Virus record (IMG/VR): IMGVR_UViG_3300032229_000759
Location: 48,255-112,254 of that record
Strand: one strand, 5' to 3'
DNA length: 64,000 nt
DNA from: a virus
Positions 45,071-52,651 of the stretch are shown one piece after another; within the stretch, counting starts at the first letter, position 1; each line of letters opens with the position of its first letter. Position numbers and translations under genes: made by a program. Under the pieces are notes generated by a model. That model was not told where the DNA came from, searched no databases, and saw only the letters and a list, made by a program, of their open reading frames with translations.

Positions 45071-45561
45071 TATTTACTAGCCTCATTATAAGCCCAGGCT
45101 AAAGCATTAAAACCCTCTACTGCCTTAACTCTTAGGTTAGAAGTTAAATTAATGTTATCATCCCCGATACTTGCTACAATAACTTCTTTAGCTTCTTTGG
45201 GTAGATCAGCATACTTACCCTTGATGTCTAATCGTAGCATAACACCGGCTATGCTATTAGCTTGACGAATTTCATCAGTATTTTTGATTACTAAATCTTC
45301 ACCATCTAGTTGTACTAATCGGCCCAAATCTATGCTTAAGTCTCGTAATCTTTTGAAATCGTTTTTTGAACCATTAGAAGCTTTTAACAAATTAATTACG
45401 TCTTGTGCTTCTTTCTTAACATTTTCATCTGATGGAGATACCAATTCCATGACATCTATATTAGTAGGATTATTATTTCCTCTTAAAAAATTCAAATCAA
45501 ATTTAGACAAGCCTAATATGATTAGTAGACCAGCAATCGCTAGAATAATTTTATTATTCAT
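45070..45561 (-). CDS. Membrane-anchored protein, unknown
   Basis: 163 aa, ATGA overlap upstream and TAATG downstream. N-terminal transmembrane segment (IILAIAGLLIILGLSKF), helical periplasmic part with SIDLGRLVQLDGEDLVIKNT. No motif recognised. Directly coupled to the papain-like protease and so a candidate anchor or substrate. Confidence 0.65.
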   Translation of the reverse strand: MNNKIILAIAGLLIILGLSKFDLNFLRGNNNPTNIDVMELVSPSDENVKKEAQDVINLLKASNGSKNDFKRLRDLSIDLGRLVQLDGEDLVIKNTDEIRQANSIAGVMLRLDIKGKYADLPKEAKEVIVASIGDDNINLTSNLRVKAVEGFNALAWAYNEASK

Positions 45562-45932
45562 TTGACTTCACCTTCTTTATTGGCACAGATCGTGGGACTA
45601 AGATAGGGAAACATTTGATCAGCAACCTTCACGGCTTCTGCACAACCATTTTGTACTGCTAGGTCTCTGGTCTGTTTCCAGCTTACGACTAATTTAAAAA
45701 ATGTATCTTCGTTGATTTTAGAAGCTACATTATCAAAAGCTACTGGTGGAATGGTAGGAGTTATTGACTTAATGCCCTTAAACTTATCAACCAAATCCGC
45801 TACTAGTTTTTGAACTGGACTGAGTTTATCTTTAAATAAAACCCATAGTACTAAGCCCATACCGGCATATAGGGCTAGGTCTGTGCCACTCACCCTGCTA
45901 CTAAACTCTTGAAAGCTTTCTGTAAAATTCAT
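45558..45932 (-). CDS. Small single-span membrane protein
   Basis: 124 aa. A short periplasmic start, a hydrophobic segment GTDLALYAGMGLVLWVLFKDK (residues 15-34) and a helical tail ending with two cysteines. Spanin-like in size and layout, but no lipobox or known motif. Function unknown. Confidence 0.6.
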   Translation of the reverse strand: MNFTESFQEFSSRVSGTDLALYAGMGLVLWVLFKDKLSPVQKLVADLVDKFKGIKSITPTIPPVAFDNVASKINEDTFFKLVVSWKQTRDLAVQNGCAEAVKVADQMFPYLSPTICANKEGEVK

Positions 45933-45946
45933 TAGATTATTCCTTA

Positions 45947-46375
45947 TTATTTTTCTGATATTCTGGGTTTAACATTAACAAATGCGTTAGCTTTTATAGC
46001 CGGATCAACAAATACGCCAGTATTTCTAAAAGTAGTTACCATCGCGTCAATTGTGGAACTTACCAAAATCATAAGAAATGCTTTGACATACTTATGTATA
46101 ATAGGTTCTAAGAGATTTGGCACAAAGGGAATATCTACTACTATAAAAACACTATCATAGAACTTATTCAATAATTCCATAGCGATAGCTTTTTTATCTT
46201 TACCAGCTAAATCTGACGACGTACTTTCTATGGTCTGAATAATACTAGCAACAGCTAATTGCAAAATTTTCCATGCTTGAGCTAAAGCTACAACTTTAAT
46301 TTCATTCAGAGATATTTTTGCTTGATTTATTAGTTTTTCTAGTTCTAGGTTTATTGCTTCTTTTACTGTTAACAT
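45947..46375 (-). CDS. Helical protein of membrane-gene run
   Basis: 142 aa, ATG 46375 with a strong AGGAGTA site. It overlaps the end of the holin-like gene by 74 bases out of frame, which the ribosome binding site supports. Mostly helical with moderately hydrophobic stretches (SVFIVVDIPFVPNLLEPIIHKYVKAFLMILVSS). Possibly membrane-associated; function unknown. Confidence 0.65.
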   Translation of the reverse strand: MLTVKEAINLELEKLINQAKISLNEIKVVALAQAWKILQLAVASIIQTIESTSSDLAGKDKKAIAMELLNKFYDSVFIVVDIPFVPNLLEPIIHKYVKAFLMILVSSTIDAMVTTFRNTGVFVDPAIKANAFVNVKPRISEK

Positions 46376-46658
46376 CTTTTTTACTCCTATCGTTAATTTT
46401 ATTTGCTATGTTTCGTTCTTGTTGACTTGCTGTATCCCACCAAGTTTTTTTAATTTCTTTTCTACTATTAATATACTTATATAATATTGCTAATTGACCA
46501 CCAATCAAAATCATACTTTCAACACCATGACTGACATCACGAATAAGATCTTCTTTTTGGCTGTTCTCTCCTATTAAACCTATTAGATATAAACCACTAA
46601 AAATAAAGCTTACTGCTGTAAACCAGAATTCGCTTGTACGATAACCCGGCTTTACCAT
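46302..46658 (-). CDS. Putative holin
   Basis: 118 aa, ATG 46658 with GGGAG. Starts MVKPGYRTSEFWFTAVSFIF, a G-Y-x-T-S/T-E-F-W opening found in several phage holin-like proteins, with two predicted membrane segments (residues 10-29 and 46-64) and a strongly basic tail (RSKKDVNSKRSNKPRTRKT). Two-span plus charged tail fits class II holins. Function inferred from topology. Confidence 0.6.
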   Translation of the reverse strand: MVKPGYRTSEFWFTAVSFIFSGLYLIGLIGENSQKEDLIRDVSHGVESMILIGGQLAILYKYINSRKEIKKTWWDTASQQERNIANKINDRSKKDVNSKRSNKPRTRKTNKSSKNISE

Positions 46659-46698
46659 ATTTAATCTCCCAAATGTTACATTATATAATAAACAAAAA

Positions 46699-46896
46699 TT
46701 ATAAAGTATCTACTGATTTCACAAAAATACCATTATAGAATCTGTTGTCATATTTAGCTTCTATTCCACTCATTGCTGGATTATTTTTAACATAATAATT
46801 ATATGTATTATATTTACCTGTAAATGTAGTAGTAGTTACCGAAGAACCATTTTTAACTGGATTACCAGAAACTGCTGTTTTAATATCGTTTGCCAT
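46699..46896 (-). CDS. Small Thr/Asn/Tyr-rich protein, unknown
   Basis: 65 aa, ATG 46896 with AAAGGT. Sequence is Thr/Ser/Tyr-rich (SSVTTTTFTGKYNTYNYY) and ends KSVDTL; beta-structured, no motif. It shares the MA-D/S-K-V-N-type start and composition with the 184-aa protein at 47301, so both may be virion components. Confidence 0.55.
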   Translation of the reverse strand: MANDIKTAVSGNPVKNGSSVTTTTFTGKYNTYNYYVKNNPAMSGIEAKYDNRFYNGIFVKSVDTL

Positions 46897-46901
46897 AAAA
46901 T

Positions 46902-47219
46902 TTACCTTTCTATTCTATCTTCTAGGGCTTCTAAAGTTTTACCAAGAGTTGCTATTTGAATTTTAAGCTCGTTCATGACTTCTGTATTACGTTGTAGTGC
47001 ATTTGCAAAAACTGTTTGATTTTCTTTATTACTATTTAATCTTTCCATAATAAATTGTCTATCGTGTAAATAGGGAGATTGAGTTTCTATCATATGAGTT
47101 ACTTCTGTTTTTGTAGCCATATTTTTACCAATAGACACCCAAAAACCAACCATTGTTACAATAATACCAATGCTTGTTGTTGCTATGTTTTCCCAAAAAT
47201 GTATGATTGTATCACTCAT
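46902..47219 (-). CDS. Membrane protein with coiled-coil tail
   Basis: 105 aa, ATG 47219 with TGGAGA. One transmembrane segment (TTSIGIIVTMVGFWVSIGK) then a coiled coil (LKIQIATLGKTLEALEDRIE). Layout resembles small phage lysis-accessory or spanin-like proteins. Follows the terminator of the 47301 gene, so it is the head of the membrane-protein run. Confidence 0.65.
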   Translation of the reverse strand: MSDTIIHFWENIATTSIGIIVTMVGFWVSIGKNMATKTEVTHMIETQSPYLHDRQFIMERLNSNKENQTVFANALQRNTEVMNELKIQIATLGKTLEALEDRIER

Positions 47220-47234
47220 AAATTTTCTCCATAA

Positions 47235-47275
47235 GAACTAAAAGCCAACGACACTCAAGGCATCATTGGCTTTAA
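47235..47275 (-). terminator. Intrinsic terminator after the 184-aa protein gene
   Basis: On the - strand a 14-bp stem AAAGCCAATGATGC / GTGTCGTTGGCTTT (47273-47241, with G-U pairs) and loop CTTGA, followed by TTTTAG. It lies between the stop at 47301 and the next start at 47219. Confidence 0.75.
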
Positions 47276-47300
47276 GTTAGCTTATTAGTTGTTAATAAAT

Positions 47301-47855
47301 TCAGCCAGTTTTAGCCTTGTAATCATTACCTGTTACTGGGGCGGGTTGGCCTAACTTATAAGTTAATTGACCAGGAACAGCACGACTTGGTGTTGCTGCT
47401 GTGTCTGTTGCTAAAGAATCTGTAGCCACAACAGGGAAACCATTATCAAACTGACCAGTATATCTGTTATACTTGTTAGCTCTAATAGCTGTTGTAAATC
47501 TACGGGTTCTTAACGTTTCTAACTTATGAATACTTCTGACTAAAGCGGGTACATTGGCACCTGATAATAGTGCTGTGTTGCTTACTCCGCCTATTGTAGA
47601 TGTGGTTCTCATAGCGACCCCATCTCTATCTCCGTATGCAAAAGCGCCTCCAGATACAGCTTTATCAGCCGAGCCGTTATCAATTACTGTCGATGCAAAA
47701 ACGCCTGTGTTGTAGCGAGAAACACCTACATTAGTAAGTTTACCAGAAGCTACTGATCCGCCTCTAGCAACAGTTCCTCTATTATTAACAGCCCCACTTG
47801 ATGCGGTATTTGGTGGTACAGAATATGCGTTACCGTTTACTTTTGATATAGCCAT
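47301..47855 (-). CDS. Putative virion protein, Gly/Ala/Ser-rich
   Basis: 184 aa from ATG 47855, preceded by TGGAGA; an ATG 12 bases earlier overlaps that site. The N-terminal 110 residues are Gly/Ala/Ser/Val-rich (NTASSGAVNNRGTVARGG) and beta-like; the C terminus has basic and Pro-rich parts. Own strong terminator and promoter-like GGGTATTATCATAATAG upstream suggest high expression, as for a decoration or structural protein. No family recognised. Confidence 0.6.
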   Translation of the reverse strand: MAISKVNGNAYSVPPNTASSGAVNNRGTVARGGSVASGKLTNVGVSRYNTGVFASTVIDNGSADKAVSGGAFAYGDRDGVAMRTTSTIGGVSNTALLSGANVPALVRSIHKLETLRTRRFTTAIRANKYNRYTGQFDNGFPVVATDSLATDTAATPSRAVPGQLTYKLGQPAPVTGNDYKAKTG

Positions 47856-47898
47856 TTTGTTCTCCATTAAATGATGAAAATGCTATTATGATAATACC

Positions 47899-48567
47899 CT
47901 AAAAGTTTTCAAAAGTGCTATTATTTTGTGTAATCAGCTCTAATCCATTTAATGAGTTTACTTTTAATCCATACAGATTAGCTTTTTTAATGTTCTGAAT
48001 CTGGCTAATATTCCAAATATTGCCGTTGCAGATAATATTAATGGGTACTTTTTTGTTGATAAGGGCGGAAGCTAGGATATTATCGTTGATATCATCTAAA
48101 GCATATCCTGTTGACGGATATATGGTGTTAATATTATGATCAATTAGTATTTGAGCAACTTTGTACAGTAATTCGTATGTAAAAACCCTGTATTCGAGAA
48201 TATATCTGAGTTCTACACTATATTTTTCACAAATTTCTTTATTGTATTTAATATCGTCTCTAAATTTTTCATACTTACGATTACAAAAATTATATGGTTG
48301 TGCTACCACATTAATAATGGTTGCTCCATTTTTTATTGCTGTTTCTATAGCTGCTCCACGAGTTTTAGTATCTAAAATACCAAATGGATAATCTATAGAA
48401 GAAGCTATTTTAATACCAGTAGTTGAACTAGTCAGTGCTTTAACAAGTCTGATCTGCGGAGCGAATACGCCGATAGTGGAGGGCTTAAAAGTTATAGCCT
48501 GCTGAATATTTTTTCTAATTTCATCATCAGATAATGAAATATCATATATGGAATATTCAATAATCAT
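47899..48567 (-). CDS. DeoC-like (deoxyribose-phosphate aldolase fold) protein, catalytic Lys missing
   Basis: 222 aa, ATGA overlap with the ClpP-like gene. TIM-barrel pattern of DeoC is visible: IKIASSIDYPFGILDTKTRG (for TVIGFPLG..TT), AIKNGATIINVVAQ, EICEKYSVELRYILE and NTIYPSTGYALDDIN (for FIKTSTGF). In the last, the Schiff-base Lys is Tyr; the lysine in the next strand (K-P-A-G-G in DeoC) is replaced by ICNGN and the strand-4 Asp by Asn. So the usual aldol reaction is not expected. It may bind a phosphorylated sugar or be repurposed. Confidence 0.7.
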   Translation of the reverse strand: MIIEYSIYDISLSDDEIRKNIQQAITFKPSTIGVFAPQIRLVKALTSSTTGIKIASSIDYPFGILDTKTRGAAIETAIKNGATIINVVAQPYNFCNRKYEKFRDDIKYNKEICEKYSVELRYILEYRVFTYELLYKVAQILIDHNINTIYPSTGYALDDINDNILASALINKKVPINIICNGNIWNISQIQNIKKANLYGLKVNSLNGLELITQNNSTFENF

Positions 48568-49244
48568 TTTTTAAATTTGTGTGACTTAAGTAGTTCTATA
48601 TTAGGATACTTCTTACTACCTAATACACCATCAGCAAAACCATATTCTACTGCTTCATTAGCTTTTAAAATCCAGTCACACTTATTAGCCAATTGAGATG
48701 TAATGTGTTTACGGGCCATCATTTTTTTCCAATTTTTTTGTTTGGCCATTTCACTTTCCATACATCTATCGGTGAAGATATCAATCATTTTATCACACTC
48801 TTCTTCGTTCCATTTAATAGAACTAGCAGCAGCCTTAGAGTGTTCATCATGTAAACTAAATGAACCATAATGAATCAACATATTTGTGTTAGGCATTAAA
48901 ATTCTTAAATGAGCCGCCTGTAATAAAACACTACTTGATGATTCTACTTTAGCATAAGACAATATTATAATTTTAGACTTAGAGTATTTTATAGTGTCGT
49001 ACATACCTAAGCAATCTTGCCAAGCCCCTCCGGGCAAGTGCATATGTACTAAAATAGTATCGGCAGATAGCGTATTGAGATATCTGATATTTTTTTCAAA
49101 CATAACAGAACATCGCCAATCAACGCCGCTTTCTTCTTCATTTTCTGAAATATACGAGTGTAAATATATTTCTCTATTTTTAGGGTCTAAGTTAAAATTA
49201 TGTATATCATTAATATCGCTGTCGTTGCTTGAATTAATTACCAT
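48564..49244 (-). CDS. ClpP-like serine protease
   Basis: 226 aa. ClpP/S14 features: REIYLHSYI start strand, TILVHMHLPGGAWQDCLGMY, KVESSSSVLLQAAHLRILMP (Ser102 at the nucleophile position with a two-residue shorter turn), NMLIHYGS (His125) and ANEAVEYGFADGV. The residue matching the ClpP Asp171 is not Asp (an Asp lies three residues later in CDW). Phage ClpP-like proteins usually process head proteins or act with host chaperones. Located among structural genes, so a prohead maturation role is plausible. Confidence 0.75.
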   Translation of the reverse strand: MVINSSNDSDINDIHNFNLDPKNREIYLHSYISENEEESGVDWRCSVMFEKNIRYLNTLSADTILVHMHLPGGAWQDCLGMYDTIKYSKSKIIILSYAKVESSSSVLLQAAHLRILMPNTNMLIHYGSFSLHDEHSKAAASSIKWNEEECDKMIDIFTDRCMESEMAKQKNWKKMMARKHITSQLANKCDWILKANEAVEYGFADGVLGSKKYPNIELLKSHKFKK

Positions 49245-49246
49245 AT

Positions 49247-49675
49247 TTATTCCGTATCAAGATGATTATATATTTGATCGTTGATTTCTTTCATTACTCT
49301 AGCATCATCAAAAACCTTGCCAATAGCTATACGGAATCTATATCTTGTAAAAATATCCAATGACTCTACTCCATCAACATTCTCCAGTATATCTACTATA
49401 GTAGGAGTAATAGTAAAATTAGTATGACCAACCCAAAAATTAAAAATTTTACTAGAAGCAGTATTTTCGGTATATGGAATAATACCCATAGGAGTAGCAA
49501 TAGCTTTCATGGGTTTTTTAAGATGATCTATAGGGTTGTATTCATTGCCTTCTTCTAGGTCATCAGACTCTTCAATACTATTAGCGTTTAGCTCATTAGC
49601 ATCGTCTTCTCCAAATGGATCAAACCATTTTTGCCAAATAATTAAACTTTCTTCATTATATATATTGGTTGTCAT
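49247..49675 (-). CDS. Unknown protein, likely head- or neck-related
   Basis: 142 aa. Acidic N-terminal half (SIEESDDLEEGNEYNPIDHL) and a conserved-looking C-terminal half: WVGHTNFTITPTIVDILENV then SLDIFTRYRFRIAIGKVFD. I have the impression of a recurrent phage family ending in this FTRYRFRI block, but cannot name it. Located in the structural region. Confidence 0.6.
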   Translation of the reverse strand: MTTNIYNEESLIIWQKWFDPFGEDDANELNANSIEESDDLEEGNEYNPIDHLKKPMKAIATPMGIIPYTENTASSKIFNFWVGHTNFTITPTIVDILENVDGVESLDIFTRYRFRIAIGKVFDDARVMKEINDQIYNHLDTE

Positions 49676-49686
49676 TATACTAATAT

Positions 49687-50061
49687 TTATTTATAATTTT
49701 TAAATACGTTAGAGGGTTTAATAACAGCGTTTTCATTTTTGTCCACCAAGCCGCTCCAATTTTTTAATAAACACTCAATAAACATAGCATCTTCTATATT
49801 ATTTTTTTTATTTACGCTCAACAACGTTTCTATAATTTCTCTTTTCATTTGACCGCTATCTATAAGATAAATAAGAGTGGCATATTTAGACGCTAATGCT
49901 TTAATAGATTCATGAGACAACTTATCTAAATCAGGCCAATAGCATAAAATATTAATAGAATCTTCAATAGTCAATTCTAAATTCAGACTACATATAAAAC
50001 TATGGTTATCCGCCTTATTAGTCGATGAACGAGAAAATAATTGTTTTAAAAACTTATACAT
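49687..50061 (-). CDS. Unknown protein of structural region
   Basis: 124 aa, start overlapping the upstream stop by 8 bases. Helical with LKQLFSRSSTNKADNHSF at the start and a helical repeat-like ALASKYATLIYLIDSGQMKR. No family recognised. Confidence 0.55.
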   Translation of the reverse strand: MYKFLKQLFSRSSTNKADNHSFICSLNLELTIEDSINILCYWPDLDKLSHESIKALASKYATLIYLIDSGQMKREIIETLLSVNKKNNIEDAMFIECLLKNWSGLVDKNENAVIKPSNVFKNYK

Positions 50062-50401
50062 AGGCTAATGATTTTCTTGCGTGACTATCTATAAATGCCA
50101 TGTTGGTACTTATATAATAAGCACTCATGAGTTTGGTGCCAGGAGGTATATTACAAGCATAGAACGCTATAATCTCATTGTCTTCTTTTGCCAAGTCTAC
50201 TAAAATCGGCCTTGTCCAACCAAAAGATAAGTCTATGTGTTGTTCAAAAATGTTCTGTAAACAAACTGGGATAGATTCATCTTCTTCGTTGATCTGAATT
50301 GATATGGGGACATAATTAGTGTCTGATAAAGAAACCACACACCTCTCTAGTCTTTCTATATCATAAGAAGCAACTAATAATTTTAGACTATTAATGAGCA
50401 T
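50054..50401 (-). CDS. Unknown protein preceding sigma-factor-coupled genes
   Basis: 115 aa, overlapping the sigma factor gene by 11 bases. Starts with helix MLINSLKLLVASYDIERLER then VPISIQINEEDESIP, FGWTRPILVDLAKED and FYACNIPPGTKLM. Alternating strand/helix pattern. No motif I can assign. Confidence 0.55.
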   Translation of the reverse strand: MLINSLKLLVASYDIERLERCVVSLSDTNYVPISIQINEEDESIPVCLQNIFEQHIDLSFGWTRPILVDLAKEDNEIIAFYACNIPPGTKLMSAYYISTNMAFIDSHARKSLAYV

Positions 50402-50975
50402 ATGTTCTAATTCTAGCTAGTCCCTTTTGGATATTTTGACGAATTGCTTCTCTCGTCACTCCAAAAATATTACCTATTTCAGATAATGTTTTTTCTTCAA
50501 AATAGTACAGTCTAATTTGTTCTCTTTGTTTATCTGTAATAATACCAGAATTTAATAGATTATTAATGTTTGACTTTAATAATGAGTCAGACTCTTTGTT
50601 TTCTAATAGGGTCGCAGGGTCATACTCTATATTGTCTGGAATATTATTTGTAAAATTTATGTCATAAGCATCTACATTATCTAGAGAATAATGAGTATTT
50701 TGTTTACGATACTTATTAGTCAAATAAGTTTTAATAGCCCATATACCACACTGATTACGATAGGAATATTTAGTTTTTGACTTACCATTAAAGCCTACTC
50801 TATCTTTGTCCCACTTCCAGTCGCCGACCATAATTGCAGATGCTATATCAGCTATCGCATCATCATTATTTAAAAGCTCCTGCCTTAAAGAACCATAAAA
50901 TGTAGGAGCAAATTTAGAAACTATTTTTTTCGCTAAAGTTATATACGTAGACAGACTATCAAACTGTTTTTCCAT
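50391..50975 (-). CDS. Phage RNA polymerase sigma factor (sigma70 family)
   Basis: 194 aa. Region 2-like part with SYRNQCGIWAIKTYLTNKYR (core binding and -10 recognition helix) and a complete region 4 at the C terminus: TDKQREQIRLYYFE, TLSEIGNIFGVTREAIRQNI and a final basic LARIRTYAH. Region 1 and 3 are reduced, as in ECF-like or phage late sigma factors. Would direct host core polymerase to late promoters. The recurring GGTGTAT element is one candidate target; no direct evidence links them. Confidence 0.88.
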   Translation of the reverse strand: MEKQFDSLSTYITLAKKIVSKFAPTFYGSLRQELLNNDDAIADIASAIMVGDWKWDKDRVGFNGKSKTKYSYRNQCGIWAIKTYLTNKYRKQNTHYSLDNVDAYDINFTNNIPDNIEYDPATLLENKESDSLLKSNINNLLNSGIITDKQREQIRLYYFEEKTLSEIGNIFGVTREAIRQNIQKGLARIRTYAH

Positions 50976-51012
50976 TTATGTTTCCTTGTGTTAGAATCCT
51001 AAATACCAATTA

Positions 51013-51582
51013 TTATTTACTGAGCTTTTTCCATGTGTCTGGATCTGGTCTATCTTTATCTCCGGGCTTGGCGGGTCTATATCTTTTTCCCATTTTTTCT
51101 TTTTTTCTGCGGATATTTTCCCATAGTCCAGGTCTTTTGGCTGCTTCTGTATTATCGGCAGCGTCGGACACATACATGACAAAATCATGGATCGTTCTCA
51201 TGTAATCCTCTGTGATGGCGATTTTACCCTGTAGCCAGCTTTCTGTCAAGTTTTCTCTTACAGATGGATTTTCCAAGTTGTTGATAATTTCTTGTGCATG
51301 AGTGGCTATGGCTCTTAAAGATCCGAGACTCATTTCATAGAAATCTTTTTTATATTCCATCATTTCTTGTTCGACGGTTTCTTCTTCCATATTTTCTACG
51401 TCTAGAAAATTTTCTTCTCCCTTAGTTTTTTTAAGGTCTTGAAGTTTCTTTTTTATCATTTCTAATTCTAGTTGATCTTCTAAATCTTCTTTAAGATTTT
51501 CTTCATATTCGTTTGAAGATACGGCTTTATAGCTATTAATATTTTGAGTAATTGAATTTAATAAATCATATAATCTTGACAT
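51013..51582 (-). CDS. Coiled-coil structural-region protein
   Basis: 189 aa. Acidic coiled coil for about 100 residues (KEDLEDQLELEMIKKKLQDL), then a conserved block MSLGSLRAIATHAQEIINNL followed by ESWLQGKIAITEDYMRTIHD and a basic tail with RYRPAKPGDK. The SLRAI..H...I and W..GKI...EDY pattern recurs in phage structural regions (T4-like and cyanophage relatives), often as portal- or head-associated proteins. Function not established. Confidence 0.65.
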   Translation of the reverse strand: MSRLYDLLNSITQNINSYKAVSSNEYEENLKEDLEDQLELEMIKKKLQDLKKTKGEENFLDVENMEEETVEQEMMEYKKDFYEMSLGSLRAIATHAQEIINNLENPSVRENLTESWLQGKIAITEDYMRTIHDFVMYVSDAADNTEAAKRPGLWENIRRKKEKMGKRYRPAKPGDKDRPDPDTWKKLSK

Positions 51583-51584
51583 AG

Positions 51585-52127
51585 TTACACCTGAATACTA
51601 AGGAAGTTGTCTAGACCCATTTGTTCTATAAGCTTAAGATATCCTTCATATAAAATGATGCCGTTCTCGCTACCTTGCAATAGTGGTATCATAATATTGG
51701 CTGTAAGTTCATCACCAGCTGCCCTAGCGGCTAAAATTGTTTCTTTTTCTGCTACTGCTGCTTCTTTTACAGAATTAAGATTGTATTGGATAATTCCTAG
51801 AATGTCATGCCTGGACCATGATACTGGGCTGACTACTAGTGGTTGATAGTCTACATCAAAAAATTCTAATCTTTTCAAATTTTCCATAGCGTGCTGATGT
51901 TCTTCTTCTGCATCTTTTTTGATAACATTCGCTAATTTTGTATATCCCCATCTTTCTAAATGAACAGCCTGTGCTGATAAAGATGTTGTTTGTTGCCAAT
52001 GAATATTTAATGATTTTTTAAGTAATTCTACTACCATGTTATTTGAATAGTTTTCTATCACCTGCGATTCGGTTTCCATAAATTTATTCTCTTGTTCTTT
52101 TAATAGATCAGATATAGGTTTATTCAT
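51585..52127 (-). CDS. Ferritin-like (bacterioferritin/Dps-type) protein
   Basis: 180 aa from ATG 52127, two bases after the upstream stop; the longer form from 52184 lies in that gene. Four-helix pattern with HLERWGYTKLANVIKKDAEE, EEEHQHAMENLKRLEF (the E-x2-H ferroxidase pair), VKEAAVAEKETILAAR and GSENGIILYEGYLKLI. The first-helix Glu is replaced (His at the equivalent place) and the final His is missing, so the iron site is only partly kept. Ferritin-like proteins are known in large phages, where they may protect DNA or be virion proteins. Confidence 0.75.
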   Translation of the reverse strand: MNKPISDLLKEQENKFMETESQVIENYSNNMVVELLKKSLNIHWQQTTSLSAQAVHLERWGYTKLANVIKKDAEEEHQHAMENLKRLEFFDVDYQPLVVSPVSWSRHDILGIIQYNLNSVKEAAVAEKETILAARAAGDELTANIMIPLLQGSENGIILYEGYLKLIEQMGLDNFLSIQV

Positions 52128-52128
52128 T

Positions 52129-52641
52129 TTACCACGCCTTACAAGACCAGTATCTTGCCTTCCATTTAGGTCCGGGATTATCACAATTATGTCTTGCTCT
52201 AAAACTTCTACGACGCTCTGGTATATTTTTTTTAATTTTCATATCTGGGTCGCCAAAGTTAACTTTAACAACATTGCCCTTATCGTTTTTGACATAAACA
52301 CTAAATTTTTTAGGGCCGTCTGGTGTTCTGAATGGTTTATTAAGCTTAACCTTTCTGCCATTTTTTTCAGCAGCAATGAGTCTGTTATCTTCATCATAAA
52401 CGTCTTTAATTTCTACTTCTATAACAAATTCATCCCACTCATCATCATATTCTGCTTTTAGAAAAGCTAAATTGGTTTGAACTTCTTCTATAAGAGAATG
52501 TTCGTTAGATCTTGTCTGACCTAGACAAATAGCTACTCTTTGTTGAGGATTAGAATATTCCTTCTTCATAGTCTCGCTAGACATACATCTAGCAACGAAC
52601 TTATCTTTATCTTCATTGTTATCTGGTGATGGTATGGGCAT
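52129..52641 (-). CDS. Conserved phage head-region protein
   Basis: 170 aa, ATG 52641 with AGGAGATA. Two conserved blocks: N-terminal MPIPSPDNNEDKDKFVARCM ... QQRVAICLGQ, a motif often attached to portal/protease-type phage proteins, and C-terminal NFGDPDMKIKKNIPERRRSF then RARHNCDNPGPKWKARYWSC, shared with cyanophage and T4-like proteins. The latter looks nucleic-acid or metal binding (two Cys, one His). Function unknown but clearly phage-specific. Confidence 0.75.
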   Translation of the reverse strand: MPIPSPDNNEDKDKFVARCMSSETMKKEYSNPQQRVAICLGQTRSNEHSLIEEVQTNLAFLKAEYDDEWDEFVIEVEIKDVYDEDNRLIAAEKNGRKVKLNKPFRTPDGPKKFSVYVKNDKGNVVKVNFGDPDMKIKKNIPERRRSFRARHNCDNPGPKWKARYWSCKAW

Positions 52642-52651
52642 AGTATATCTC

